Of a stretch of DNA of 64,000 nucleotides, positions 1 to 11,298 are shown piece after piece (position 1 is the first letter of the stretch; every line of letters begins with the position of its first letter). The translations under genes were made by a program, and so were the position numbers. Origin of the DNA: Symbiodinium natans. Its lineage: Eukaryota; Sar; Dinophyceae; Suessiales; Symbiodiniaceae. The notes under the pieces were generated by a model that saw only the letters and a program-made list of their open reading frames with translations, had not been told where the DNA came from and made no database searches. The stretch covers positions 186,372 through 250,371 of the forward strand of contig CAJNDS010002338.1 in the NCBI GenBank assembly GCA_905221605.1, read 5' to 3'.

Positions 1-959
1 GAGCTGTTCTCCTTGTCATTTGTTCTGCCTGAGTAGGAGAGAAACTCCGTGACCTATTTTGCTTGTATTTCTGATTTCATTGCTCTTTGCCTCCTTCTGC
101 GTTTGTGTTGCTTTTGATCCAGCCTTTGCCTCTCTTTTTGAGGTGTTCCTCTTTTCTCCTATGCCTGGGCAGGAGGTAAAACTCCGTCCGCTACCTTGGT
201 TTTATTTCCGTTTTCATTCTTTGCGTCCTTTGTCGGTTCTCTGGGTTTTGATCAAGCGTTTGCCTGTGTTTTTGAGGTGTTCTTCTTTTGTCCTATGCCT
301 GGGCGGGAGATAGAACTCCGTCACCTACATTGCTTGTATTTCCGTTTGCATTGCTGTTTGCATGCTTGTTCGTGATTTTTGGCATAGCATTTGCCTGTGT
401 TTTTGAGCTGTTCTCCTTGTCATTTGTTCTGCCTGAGTAGGAGAGAAACTCCGTGACCTATTTTGCTTGTATTTCTGATTTCATTGCTCTTTGCCTCCTT
501 CTGCGTTTGTGTTGCTTTTGATCCAGCATTTGCCTCTCTTTTTGAGGCGTTCCTCTTTTCTCCTATGCCTGGGCAGGAGGTAAAACTCCGTCCGCTACCT
601 TGGATTTATTTCCGTTTTCATTCTTTGCGTCCTTTGTCGTTTCTCTGGGTTTTGATCAAGCATTTGCCTGTGTTTTTGAGGTGTTCTTCTTTTGTCCTAT
701 GCCTGGGTGGGAGAAAGAACTCCGTCACCTACGTTGCTTTTATTTCCGTTTGCATTGCTGTTTGCATGCTTGTTCGTGTTTTTTGGCATAGCATTTGCCT
801 ATGTTTTTGAGCTGTTCTCCTTTTAATTTGTTCTGCCTGAGTAGGAGAGAAACTCCGTGACCTATTTTGCTTGTATTTCTGATTTCATTGTTCTTTGCGT
901 GCTTCTTCGTTTCTGTTGTCTTTGCTCCATCGTTTGCCTATGTTTTTGAGGTGTTCGTC
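1..959. repeat. Satellite array with 404 bp higher-order unit
   Basis: The array runs in from the left edge. The motif starting GAGCTGTTC or GAGGTGTTC recurs at 1, 140, 274, 405, 544, 678, 809 and 948, so monomer lengths cycle 139, 134, 131 bp. Three diverged monomers make one 404 bp higher-order repeat, and the higher-order copies are far more alike than the monomers within one copy. Each monomer carries a core like CTATGCCTGGGC followed by ACTCCGTC. The two ORFs of 84 and 115 codons inside it are simply the repeat read in one frame. The array ends abruptly just after 950. Confidence 0.9.
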
Positions 960-2187
960 ATGTCGGGCGTGTGACCCCAACCAACCCGCTTCGTGAACCT
1001 CGCGCGCCGTTTGAAGCCTCGCTTCCAAACGCTCTTCTGACCGACCCCTGGCTCGCAATCCAAACTTTGCCGTTGTGCTGCTCGCAAGGCTAAATGCCCT
1101 GGATTAGCCGAAGGATTTGAGCCATGGGGGCCCTTCTAAGGGAGCATAGGGCACCGGGATTCGGTGGAATTTGGAATCTGCCACTTTGACGCTTAGAACA
1201 AAGCAAAAAAGGCCCGACTCAACAGGACGTATAGAACAACGCAAAACGCAAGTTTTAAAACTTCCTCCTCCGCCGGTCTTTGGGTCGGTCGCCCGCTTCT
1301 CCCACCCTCCGCCGGTCCTTGGGTCGGTCGCCCTGTTTTTGCAGGATCCGCGTTGGTTCTCGGGGCGCCGGTTGCCCCGGGGGGTCCTTGGGTCCCCCTC
1401 CCGTGGGCCTTTATGCAAGCACATGGGGACAGATTCTAAATTCATCTAGGTTTTTCTAGTTGGGGGGGCTGCCCTGCTTGGTCCCTTCCTGGGACCCTGC
1501 AGGGGCCCCACAAAACTGATACGGAGTTACAGGTAAACTTAACAAATTTGTATTTTTCTTTCCTCGCTCACTTGCCCGCAGCCGCCTCAAGGGTCAGGAA
1601 TCCTATCAGAGTGCCCAGCCTAGGTATGCACAGTAGGACACTCTGAGGCTGTACAGTCTGTACATGAACGAAGCCATGCCGCCAAACACCCACACCACCC
1701 GAACCCCACATCACCCCAACCACCCACATGACCCGAACCACCAAGACCGCCCCAAGCCACCCGCCCCCGAGCCACCCACGCTGACGAGCCGCCATCCGCA
1801 CCGCCCGCCACCAGTGTGAAGGCCCCCCCCTCTCCCAAAAGGCTGCGAACTAGCCCTAAACCCTAAACCCTCATAGCGTCATCCCTGCAAAGGGCGCCCA
1901 AATCCTCCAACTACCCCAAGCTGCCCAAGCCGAAGCCACCCAAGAAACTCCCTAAGCCCTGAGGCACCCTAAAATGGCGGGGGGTGGGGTCGGCGGCACT
2001 GGCGGTAGCCATTAAATATTCTGCCTGTGGAGAAAAAAGAAGCCCGACTTGGCTTGGCACAGTCATTGGATACTGTCAATGAAGAGTCTGCCGTAGCAAC
2101 ATCTCGTACTCGTTGTAATCTACTAGCCTTACTATGCCTTACTCGAAGTAGACATAAAGGTCCCCAGCTGTTGCCATCGTCCCAGAC
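960..2187. other. Spacer without a recognisable gene
   Basis: No coding segment could be supported. It contains a two-copy 39 bp direct repeat starting at 1267 and 1306 (shared core CCTCCGCCGGTC) and a short telomere-like CCCTAAACCCTAAACCCT string at about 1855-1873. A reading frame continuing from the last annexin exon stays open down to 1969 and could be a proline-rich tail, but it has no coding character beyond the annexin repeat. Confidence 0.4.
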
Positions 2188-2583
2188 CTGCGGAGCCGGC
2201 TTGACCAGGTCACATAGGGCCTTCTGGTAATCCCCGCTGGTGTCAGATTCAATGTCGGCAAAGATGTCGCGCCCGAACTCGGCCTGGTACTCCTTGATGA
2301 GGGCGGCCTTCTTGAAGTCCTCCAGTTGCTGAGACGGCCCTGGAATCTTCAAACCTAACCTAGCAAATCTGACGGAGGGGCGGGGGGAAAATCCTGAGAA
2401 GGCGTGGCCTCGCTTTGTGGGATGTTCACAGACATGAGTCATGAGATGTTCACGAGACGTTCGCAGTCCTCCAGATGCACCAGGCAGGTGATCAGTCCTT
2501 CGTCGTCCGTGCCCCATCCTGCCATGCAGTCCCTCACGGAATGGGCCAGCTGCTTCATGGGGTGGCGGATGCAGCCGATCAAC
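2188..2583 (-). CDS. Fifth annexin repeat
   Basis: Exon 2459-2583 reads LIGCIRHPMKQLAHSVRDCM then AGWGTDDEGLITCLV; exon 2188-2339 reads LIKEYQAEFGRDIFADIESD then TSGDYQKALCDLV. The join through a GT-AG intron adds about ten residues between the two halves compared with the other repeats. The 3' limit is set at a possible GT donor after CCGCAG; no further exon was identified below it, so the protein may end soon after this repeat. Confidence 0.7.
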
Positions 2584-5500
2584 CTTGAAGAATCAGGCAT
2601 TTTACCCACAACTCAGGGGATCCCAAGCCCCCTCATCAACAGAGATGTTTGCTGACTGGCGGCGTATCTTTGTAGTAGCCGCTGGTCTCACTCTCGACCC
2701 ACTCCAGCAAGTCCCTCACGCGTGATGCGTGTCGTGCAAGTGCTGCAAGACCGTAGGTGCCCACTCGCAACGCTAAAGCTGCTCAACCATCCATGTCATG
2801 GACAGCTTGTGTCTGCACTGGGGCCCCAAACCTGTTTGTCGTGTCTAAGGTGTTTTACCTGATTCAACAGCAAGAGCGGGGAAGACATTTAAGCCCCACA
2901 AGGCTCCTACCCTACAGTCTAAGCGCCTGTCGTAGAGCTCCTTGAACTTTGCGTTTACATCCTCCATCTGCTTCGACCTGCTCGGGAGGGTTTAGGGTTT
3001 AGGGTCTAGTCAGGAAGGTGCACAGAAGCTTGGAGCCTGAGGGGAAAAGCACCCAACTCCGTATAATCAACCCTTTGACAACGGATAAGCATGGCAAAAC
3101 CACAACAAAACTCTTGATTTGGCACTCAGAAATCTAAGCCAGCCGCGTTTTGCTGCAAATCATCGTTGTCAAGGTCATTTCATCGGTTCCCCAACCTTCC
3201 ATGGCCTCGGCTTGTTTGCAGGTTCAGGTTCAAGATCTTGCATAGTATACCATAGTATACCATAGTATACCATAGTATACCATAGTATACCATAGTATAC
3301 CACAGTATACCATAGTATACCATAGTATACCATAGTATACCATAGTATACTGGGAGGTCATGTTTCGGGCATAAGGGCAGCAGACGCGTGTACGATCAGG
3401 ACCAGCCGCACTTTATACAGCTCAAAGCAAGAGCGCCTTACAATCACCTGCCCCATACGTGATTCGTATACAAAACGGCCGTGCACGAGGTTCTTTATAG
3501 TAGGGGCTGGGGCCCGAAGTGGCGTATGAAGTCCTAGCACAAGTAAAGGCAGTTTCAAGCGCCTCCTTCATGGCAGCGCAGTCTGCTTCCAAGTCGAAGG
3601 GTGCTTCTTCTGCCTGCGCCACAGTTTGAAGCCGTGAGCCCTGACATGGTGTTTATGGTGCGCAAGCATTGTGCTGAAGGTTTGGGCGGGCTCGAGGGCG
3701 ATGTGAGCAGGGTACCCCCTCGGAAATCTCTGTAGAGGGCCGATTGGCCCTGGCCCACGCGTCGAGTCTGAAGGTGGGCAATGGGTGGGTGTCGCGGGAA
3801 AATGATTCTGGGCTCAAGGTGTGGAAGCGTAGGCAGGCGACACAAACAGAGCGTGGCGCCAATGGCGCGCTGCACGCTGTGCGTAGGAAGATGAAGGCAG
3901 CCGCACACTCTGCACAGAACTGAGTCCTGAGCAACGATTAGGACCGGAGCTTTGGAGAGAGATGCACTTTCTTGCATGAAAGGCCAGGGAGGCGCAGGCC
4001 ACAGATGGTAAGCTCAAGCCAAACCAGGGCCGCGAAGGCCAGTGCTGTGGTGCCGTCGTTTGTGGGCATCAGGGTCAGATGAAGCATGCAAACAAGGGTC
4101 AGCTGTGGGAGTGTGAGCTTATCCAGGAGCAGTACTGGAAATGGATGGAGCATCCCCACAACACTTCGTGGGCTTCTTCAGGAAGGTGATGCAAAACAGA
4201 TCAGGAGCGGGAGGAGGTGCGTTTGTGGAGTGACAGCTGCTTCAGCAGCCGATGCAAACTTGATTCAAGGTGCGTGCACAGGTAACTGCTTGGAATTGTA
4301 GGACGTGTGAACACGACCATGCATTCCTTGTTGGCGTTCCTTGGAGCCCCGCAGCGCCCCTTGTGTATGGAGGCACAGCCGTATTTTGGGTGATCTCACA
4401 TGCAACTTCAAGGCCAGGTTCTGTGCTTCAATGGTATGCAGAGGCAGGCACAGCACCATGTGTTGGATGCGGGTTTGACTCCATCTCTTGTCGATGCCCG
4501 CGCTGTGATCAAACTTGTTGAGTCAGACAGCGAAAGCACTCAGAGTGAATGGACATCGTCATCGCTGAGTTCGGAAATCTGGGATGAGACGCCACTGGAT
4601 GAGCCATCCGAGAGAATATCCCTTGTGGGGCATCCGACAGTGTGAGGCCTGGGTAGATCCTTGTCGGTCTGCTGCTCGCGGTAAGGGACTATGATGTTGC
4701 TCTTCGTGACGGGGAAGCCTTGCTGGAAGCCGAAGAGGCACTGGTGGGGTGCGAGGATCATTTGTTCTGCATGGTATTTGTGTGCCGAGTGCACGTGGAC
4801 CATGAGATCTGCAATTTGTGCGGTGCGGGTCGGTGCTCGGATAGTCGGAGAACCTCTTTCCCCCCAAGGCGCTACGCAGCAGGTGACGGAGGGTAGTACA
4901 AGGATGCCAGGGCATGGCTTCGGGCATTGCGGTTGATTCTGAATGAAGCTGAGCTGCTCAGACAAGCACTTCAAGAGTTCGAGGGAAGCTTGGGATGGTC
5001 CCTTATGGTCCCCTATGCCCGCCTCCAACATGGCGAGCAAGGCCTTCTGGAAGTCCCCAGAAGTCTCGGAGCGGATGTGCTCCAGCAAGTCTCCTCAGGT
5101 GACACATGTTGACGATTGAATTCTAGTGAGGGTCAGTAGTAGTGCCTAGAATGCCTACAGTTCCGTTGCTGAACATCGAACTGCTCGCCCCCTTTGAAAA
5201 TGTACAAGCAGGAAGTACATAGCAAAAAGATTGAAAAAACGCCGGAGTCGTAGGAACTGGCCAAGGCAGGTCTCTGTCGTACATGCGCTGATAGGCTTCC
5301 TTGACCTCCCTTCGCTCGCCAAAGTTCAGCTGGCAAATCACTCGAATCAGCTGATCTTCAGCAGTTCCCAGGCCAACCATAGCTTTGTTCAGGATCTTCG
5401 CGCGACATTCCTCCGGAGACATTGCTTGCCAAGTCATGACCTGCGGCAGAAAAAGAGATTCTCTGACGACATTTCGGGGGGGGAAGCCCTAGAATGCCGG

Positions 5501-8500
5501 GGCAGGAGCGCCGCATGGCGCGGTCTGGACGTCAAGTTTGTGCAGTTCCAAACCATGACGCATTTAGAACAGTTCAAGGTGCACGGTCAGGCTTCAACGG
5601 ATTGTATTTCTCGAAGCAGTGAAGCTCAGTAGCTTCCCCTTTTAGAGTGCCTTGGGGCTGCGCTGTGGCACGGTAGGGCACGATACACAACCCACACCCT
5701 AAGCACGAATATTGCCTGAGCTCCGAGCCTTCTTATAACTGAAAGACGTATCGCTCTCGATGTGTTCCAGGAGGCCCTTCCCGACTGTCTCCTGAAGTGT
5801 TAGGCGCTCTCTGCTGTTTGCTAAATCAGGTTGCCTGATTTTGCAACCGGAAGGTTGAGAGAAGAAAACAAAGCAAAAAGCGTGCGCCCCTCTTCTCCGC
5901 TCTTACTCCTCTCACACTCTCTCACTCCAACTCCTGATACTTCTGGAAGATGGGTACCCGAAGGCGCTCTGGGAGGGTGCACCTCTTGAGAAATTTGAAT
6001 TGAAACAACAATGTTGTCAAATCTACTCTGACCGTTTTCTCGTTCGTGGACAGTCTTCTCGTTCGTGGAGAATAGAGTTTGAATAGAGCACTCTATAGAC
6101 AAAACTCGGTGGACTATACTGGCACTACGCCAGCCTTTTTTTGCGAAGCAAAAGAGAGACATCCTGACCAAAACAGCTAGGGAACACCAAGGCCGACAGC
6201 GAGTTCTCGTCGGTGCCCCAGCCCCTCATTGCATCATTGAGGCAGCGCACCCAAAGGTCGACCTCTGGCTCCAGCAATGCCATCATGCAATTTTTCCAGT
6301 GCCCCGAGAAGAACCAGCCATCTGACCTGGACTCCGTGGAGAGCAGTAATTTGCAAGATCTTCCCGATGGACTGGGAGAGTAACAATGTTTACAACTTTT
6401 TTTGGGAAGGGGGGGGGGGTGGGGAGGGGGCCGGAAGGGGCGGGCCAACACAGGATCTGGGCACGCAGCACATGTGCACCCAGGCTGCCGCAGGCGCAAA
6501 AACCTGGGCCTCACACTTCGCCCCTGCTTTCTCCACCAGGATTTCGCTCAGGCTTCCTAAGCGCGGTGGAAGCCCTGGCTGAGACTAAGGGCTATTCTGC
6601 AAGACGTTGAGAACATGCAGCTAGAAGTATGTTGCTCATGCACTGATAATATACCGTACTACATGCATCTACACTCATCTACACTCTTCTTGAAAGGACC
6701 GTCCTGCTTTCAGGTTCTCTGCATACTGGGAGATCATGCCTTGGACGGTCCTGGCATCAACAGTGCCCAGTACCTGCAGGCTCTCACATCTGTTAGACTT
6801 CGCCATACAGCTCAAATCACCAAGATTGTTGCACCGTTCGGTGAACAAGGTTGTACCATGGTCTACCACTGTGCGAACCGGTTCCTAAACCAGCATCCCT
6901 ACCCTAGGTGGGCAACTTGCGGGCTTGGGAGTGAATACTCTGGGAAATGAACTTAAGGCAGCACTCGTGACATGCATCTTGCACTCTTCCGAGGCCTCAA
7001 CAAGGCACTTGTCCTCATGCAAGGCATCGTAGCATCTCTGCGCCACGTTCCCTAAGACAGCAAAAGGATGGTGCTAAAGCGGCCTAACTAGAATCCAAGC
7101 AGTCCCTTCGTGCTAAACCGGAAAGATCCAGAAACTTTCCAGAAACAAAGAGATGTCCGTTGAAAAGGCTGTGCTGGGCATTGCTGGGCCCTGATACTGG
7201 ATACGATAGACGACACGGCTCTGCACAGCGGCGAGCAAAGCCATTGGGGCCCCATGCGCATCTTGAATTTGTCACATCATCTCCGGCACCGAGTCATAGC
7301 AGACCCTACGCCTACGGCCTACGCCTCTACCTGCCTATACACCCCAAACCCTACAACCCCTGGCAGAGCATGCAGTAGCCGCAGCTACACACTATCGTTC
7401 AACACACAAAAAAAATGCACGACTGCATGGTCTAGAGAGCTTGGAAGCCGAGGGGCCCAGCACCTCAGCGTGGTTCAGCTCCTCCTCCGACAAGCCCCCG
7501 GCATCCGCCCAGGATGCAAAGGACGCAAAGGGGATGCCACCCGTGCATGCCTGGGAGTTTTGAGAGAAGGTCCTTTTTGGTAATTGCAGTTTTGTGGAAA
7601 GCTCGAGTGGGGAGAGACAACATGATTATGTCGTAGTCATAGGGCTTGGAGCTTCGGACCTGGCGTTTCAAGGATCAGGGTCAATACTGGTCCCATTGGG
7701 CTTAAACGTGTATCAAGAATGAATCAAGAATGCCTTTTGCCGAGGGGCTGGATCAGCCTTGGCCATGATCTCCTCGACTTCATCTGCGCTTGGCTCCGCA
7801 CCTGAGCCACAGCCCCAAGAGTCTGCTGCCTGTCTTAGAAGGCACATGGGGGGGGGGGGGGGGGAGCTCTTTCGGAAACCTTTGTGTCCCACTATGTCCC
7901 ACTGCATATCTGGGGCCCTTACCTCTGATGAGCGAAAGCATCATGTCAATCTCGCTTTTGCTGATCGTTGCGCTTCCATCCAAGTCGAAAGCTTGGAATT
8001 GGAACCTCCGGGCCGCTTCGGTGGTGGAAGAGTCCAAGACCGCCTTCTTAAGAACTGTGAGAGTCTGCGGCTCGCGTCTCTGCCATCTCTTCGCGTACAA
8101 GTTGCTGTCCTCGAAATACCTGCGCAAAGGAAGCGGGAACCTGGCTCAAAATCTAACTACAGATTGCGGGTCGAACCCTCCACAACTACTTCAACACAGA
8201 TGACAAATGGAGCCTGTACTCGATGTAGTTGTGCAACCAGGTTTGCAGGTACACCGTGTCCCGGTGTCTCATTTCGATGGGCCGACCCTGTTTGAAGAAG
8301 CCGAAAAGTTGGCCAGATGAGCTCTCATCCTTGTCTGCTAAGGCCAGCGGATTCGTGTCCGTGGCAGCTTCGAGAAACTTGCCTGTGTCCAAGTGCTCGA
8401 AGAAGACGTCGTCACCATCTTTGCAAATGGCATCTGTTCCATCTCTTCGCCAAACACGGAAGAGGCATGAGCTCTTCAGCTCCTTGTCATCGGCGGCCAC

Positions 8501-8763
8501 GCTTCCATCTTCCTTGCCTTCAATGGCAGCCTCCGAGTACGTGAAAACCTTTTCTGTTCCGGAAGCCCTGGCAAAAAACCACACGAAAAGGGTCTCTTTC
8601 TTGAGGGTACAGGACATAGAATACAAGCCTCAGAAACCTTCTTTCGAAAACAGCTTAGAAACTAGGAACACGTGATCGCCGCCCTTGATTTGTGGCGCTA
8701 CCACAGCTTTGTCGAAGCGAACGAATGGCAGGAATCCTTTCCTCTTCGGCCGAACAGGATCAC
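2188..8763 (-). CDS. Beta-trefoil / EF-hand / annexin fusion protein, multi-exon, 5' end unresolved
   Basis: Exons, in transcript order, that join in frame: 8652-8763, 8214-8567, 7923-8119, 7749-7801, 7457-7550, 6972-7051, 6708-6773, (short exon missing), 6186-6326, 5934-5982, 5729-5791, 5275-5440, 5023-5093, 3551-3613, 3144-3205, 2927-2977, about 2661-2714, 2459-2583, 2188-2339: about 650 residues. The order of domains is a beta-trefoil-like unit, two EF-hands, one degenerate annexin repeat and four good ones with GWGTDE, GLGTAE, GWGTDE and GWGTDD type-II calcium motifs and SETSG/SDTSG second halves. Annexins bind acidic membranes in a calcium-dependent way; EF-hands would add a second calcium input. 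The model is inferred by matching phases and the family pattern. The start codon and upstream exons were not found, and the 3' end is uncertain. Donors are mostly GC or GA; every acceptor is AG followed by G. Confidence 0.8.
2661..3613 (-). CDS. Fourth annexin repeat
   Basis: Four small exons, 3551-3613 (FDLEADCAAMKEALET), 3144-3205 (AMEGWGTDEMTLTTMICSKT), 2927-2977 (SKQMEDVNAKFKELYD) and about 2661-2714 (DLLEWVESETSGYYKD), join exactly in frame through three GC-AG introns to give a complete repeat at normal spacing. The GT-type donor is absent from this whole block. Its largest intron holds an 11-copy 10 bp tandem repeat, and another has TTTAGGG strings beside its acceptor. Confidence 0.8.
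3241..3350. repeat. Intronic 10 bp tandem repeat, 11 copies
   Basis: The unit CATAGTATAC is repeated eleven times with a single variant copy (CACAGTATAC at 3301). The unit is itself almost palindromic (GTATAC). It lies within the 345 bp GC-AG intron between two annexin exons of the minus-strand gene. Confidence 0.95.
5023..5440 (-). CDS. Third annexin repeat
   Basis: Exon 5275-5440 is the longest annexin exon and follows a good polypyrimidine tract. It encodes MSPEECRAKILNKAMVGLGT, then AEDQLIRVI and the segment to YQRMYD. Exon 5023-5093 finishes with RDLLEHIRSETSGDFQKALL. The 181 bp intron between them begins GAGACC and the next exon begins GAGACT; GA is the only donor that restores YDRDLLEHI at family spacing. 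The reading frame stays open for another 160 codons after the second exon, but that stretch lies inside the 1409 bp GC-AG intron and shows no family similarity. Confidence 0.8.
5729..6185 (-). CDS. Second annexin repeat, second half
   Basis: Exons 5934-5982 (CTLPERLRVPIFQKYQ) and 5729-5791 (ETVGKGLLEHIESDTSFSYKK) complete the repeat begun by GWGTDE in the upstream exon. The SG of the usual SDTSG is SF here. The intron between them starts GAG and the following exon also starts GAG, so this is a GA-AG intron with direct repeats at its ends. The intron that follows (5441-5728) is GC-AG. Confidence 0.75.
6186..7051 (-). CDS. Degenerate first annexin repeat and start of the second
   Basis: Exons 6972-7051 and 6708-6773 give a cysteine-rich stretch (QRCYDALHEDKCLVEA) followed by LGTVDARTVQGMISQYAENL, which aligns with the GTD-x-R-x-I-x-Y core of an annexin repeat but lacks the usual GxGTDE. 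Exon 6186-6326 resumes at SGHWKNCMMALLE, the end of that repeat, and begins the next one with RCLNDAMRGWGTDE. Phases 0 and 2 do not fit between 6708 and 6326, so a short exon, or an upstream extension of the 6186-6326 exon, is missing from the model. The acceptor at 6327 reads CCAG followed by G. Confidence 0.55.
7457..8119 (-). CDS. EF-hand pair (three exons of the annexin fusion gene)
   Basis: The exon 7923-8119 carries a canonical EF loop, DLDGSATISKSE, with acidic or oxygen ligands at positions 1, 3, 5, 7, 9 and 12. It ends at a textbook GTAAGG donor. The exon 7749-7801 gives the entering helix of a second hand (DEVEEIMAKAD), and 7457-7550 completes its loop as DPACTGGIPFAS followed by a helix. 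That second loop has Ser at position 12 and no acid at 3 or 5, so it probably does not bind calcium; a paired degenerate hand is common. The intron between 7801 and 7923 contains an 18 bp poly-G run. Joining phases agree at all three junctions. Confidence 0.7.
8214..8763 (-). CDS. Beta-trefoil-like domain (two exons of the annexin fusion gene)
   Basis: Exons 8652-8763 and 8214-8567, separated by an 84 bp GT-AG intron, encode about 154 residues. Three similar strand units are visible: GGDHVFLVS, then DGDDVFFEHLDTGKFLEA, then HRDTVYLQTWLHNYIEY. This threefold pattern with aromatic and Gly-Asp turns is what beta-trefoils of the MIR, ricin-B or fascin type look like; I cannot say which. The first exon begins in phase 1 after a polypyrimidine-AG acceptor, so at least one more exon lies upstream. 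The second exon ends TACAG with a GC donor and joins YFEDSN of the EF-hand exon. A sugar- or partner-binding role is inference only. Confidence 0.6.
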
Positions 8764-11298
8764 CTGCCAGAACCACCCAGAGGCAACTACTGTGGGTTTT
8801 TCAGTGTGTTTGAGGCATCGGCAATGCATACAAGGCAAATAAGGCGGCATTCGTGGTGATTCATGAGGAATGCCTAGGAATGCGCATAGCAAGGCATGAC
8901 GACTAAGGAAGGACCTACGGTGACTAGCCCTGCGATTGGCAATGAAACCAATTTTTCACGAGAGGAGGCAGTTTGGAAGGAGACCCTGGAGCCAAAGCAT
9001 GGCCTCCTTCAAAGGCGTCAACCGAAGAAGACAGACAGCAACCCATGGCAAAAACGCAATGGAGCAGTTGTGTTTAAGTATGTTTAAGTGGCGATTTCTT
9101 GAATCAAGGCTTAAGGCACATTCCATCTCAAGCCGAGTTCATCCGAGTTAGGAAGTAGCTTGGAAGAACCACGGAGGCCTTGCAAAACCTAACTACACAC
9201 ATCTCGCTTCTGGGCCGAAATGCTTAAGGCGAGGAGGCTTGCGGGCTTGCAGGACGAAATCGCATTCCGCTGCAGACCCCCCCCCCCCAGCCCACCCACA
9301 ACCCACTCAAGTCCACCTCGAATGTCAGCACCTACAAGGACCCAACAAACCTGCCATCTTCTCATCTCTTTCTCGACCAGCGGCTGCCGGGCGATCCAGT
9401 TGTGGATGCCACAAGTCGCTTCTTCACAATCGTGTCCGTGCTGAAAGCCAATGGCCGCCTTCGCCCATAGAAGCCCACATAGGTGCATGGAGGCCCGGCG
9501 TGACACTTGTGGCTAATGCCACGTCCGCCGCATGGGATCCATTTGCTTGCCCAACCTCATGGTGTCTGAGAATGAGAAACAAAGAGTGGGACAGAAATGG
9601 ACAGAAGATGGCCGAAGGACCCTGTCGTCTGTTGTTTGAAACATGCGAATCATGTCTGAGCCTTGGATCCCTTTCGCCGCCTTTGACCTTCGCACCCTCG
9701 AGGCCCGGAGCCCAAAAACCACGAGAAAGAACGCGAATCTTGTGGTCCCGGCGCACTGGCCTCGCCAGGGCCAGGGAGGGGACCTCACTGCTGCAGTGCG
9801 TGCGCTGAAAAACCGGGGCATACCGTATACCGCATTCGCATTGTGCTGCGGAGAAGGGGGGTTCAGGGCGATCGAGAGCCGTTTACTAGTCCTTTTTATG
9901 GGCAATCGTGTGAATGCTCAGGAGCCCCTTCTTCAGTGAGAAAATGAGCGAAGAAGCCATCACTTGGTTTTGAAGTTTGGGGTGCCTGCGAGATCCTGCG
10001 AATCTGATCTTGATTGCTTGGCAGAATGAGCTGAATCCACTGCCTGAAAGTAGCCTATCTTGCCTGGCGAGTTGCCGTTGGTGCTTCTGCCTTGGTGCTT
10101 GGCAGAATGCCCGCAGGAGTTTGCCGCAGTTGCCACAGTTCTTGTTGCAAATCCCTTGCCGTCTACCGTTGCAGATCAGAAGTTTCGCGCCGACTGCCGC
10201 GTGATGTCATTTTGGCCGAGCAGCCAGGAAGTAGCAGAGACGGCCGCACCTGGCAGCACACGGCCCTAGCTTTATGTGCTCATGCCGCAGCAATGCCATC
10301 CTGCACGTCAACTTCTGGACATCTTTTGCATGCACCAACTTGTTGCGAAAGGTCGGTATGTCAGGCATAGCAAGTCCAGTCAACGAGCGCTTCCCACCTT
10401 CAGCTTCTTCGAAGGTCCAGTTGCCTCAGAACATGTCGCGCCGCAACATGTCCCACTTCAGTGTTTCAATAGAAGATGGTAGGACTTTTCTGCCGCAAGT
10501 GTCTTTTTGCCAGCTTCCCAACAAACTATCGACACGACTAGTGACAAGAGAGAGAGACTGGCAGCATTGCCACATCACAACATCCCACCCGCAAACCCAG
10601 CTGGGTGCCATGCCGAGGACATCCGGACCTGGAGAGTCACGGGAGAGCTTGAGTGCGGAAATTTGGGGTGTCGGTTTGGGTTCAGGAGGGCTTTGGATTT
10701 CGGGTGCCAAAGGCAAAGGAGCCGACAGATGCAGGCAGTGAAGTCCAAGGGCTGCGTACTGCGTTCCAAGGAGTCGCACCGCAAAGAAGTAGACTTTTAA
10801 AGTGTGTTTCGAATATGAAACGAACAAAACTGGCAACCGCTACTAAAGCAATGCAGGTGTAGCTGCATGTGATGCGAGAATCGTTCCCACTCAAGCAGCT
10901 GCTGCTCGTGATTGAAACCCACGATGCTGCTGTCAGATATCAGAGGCCGACTAGCACGACGCGCGCTTGCAAGATGTTGCAACAGTACAATCTTGCGACG
11001 CGTATCGTTGGCTTGCGGCATGTGATGCTACTGCAGATGTTTGCTATATTGCAAGAAGCTATCAAACTGCAAAGCACGACAGTTTCAGCAAAATATTCCC
11101 CGAGCCCTGTGTTAGATGGATCCTTGCCGTGCCTAGCAGTAGACATGATGCACACAGACTCGTCTGTGGCTTCAATGGGCCGCTGTTGAGGCCTTTTGCA
11201 AGGGCTTTTGTTCTTCTGCTTGGACGTGTGGGAAGGAACCCGGACAGGACAAGGACCTTTTTCATGCTTTTTTTCCTCCCGGGCCATTTGCATGGGTT
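8764..11298. other. Intergenic or unresolved 5' region of the annexin fusion gene
   Basis: The missing first exon(s) of the annexin fusion gene must lie here. Several frames near 9370-9470 and 9640-9940 are open on both strands, but none could be joined in phase or matched to a family. There is a poly-C run near 9280. I see no RNA gene and no clear repeat. Confidence 0.3.

Noticed and set aside
59-810. 84- and 115-codon ORFs with hydrophobic start
   Set aside because: They are the satellite unit read in one frame; the copies end at different stops.
4540-5022. Continuation of the frame after the third annexin repeat (about 160 codons)
   Set aside because: It lies beyond a well-supported GC donor, within an intron whose two flanking exons join perfectly; no annexin or other family similarity.
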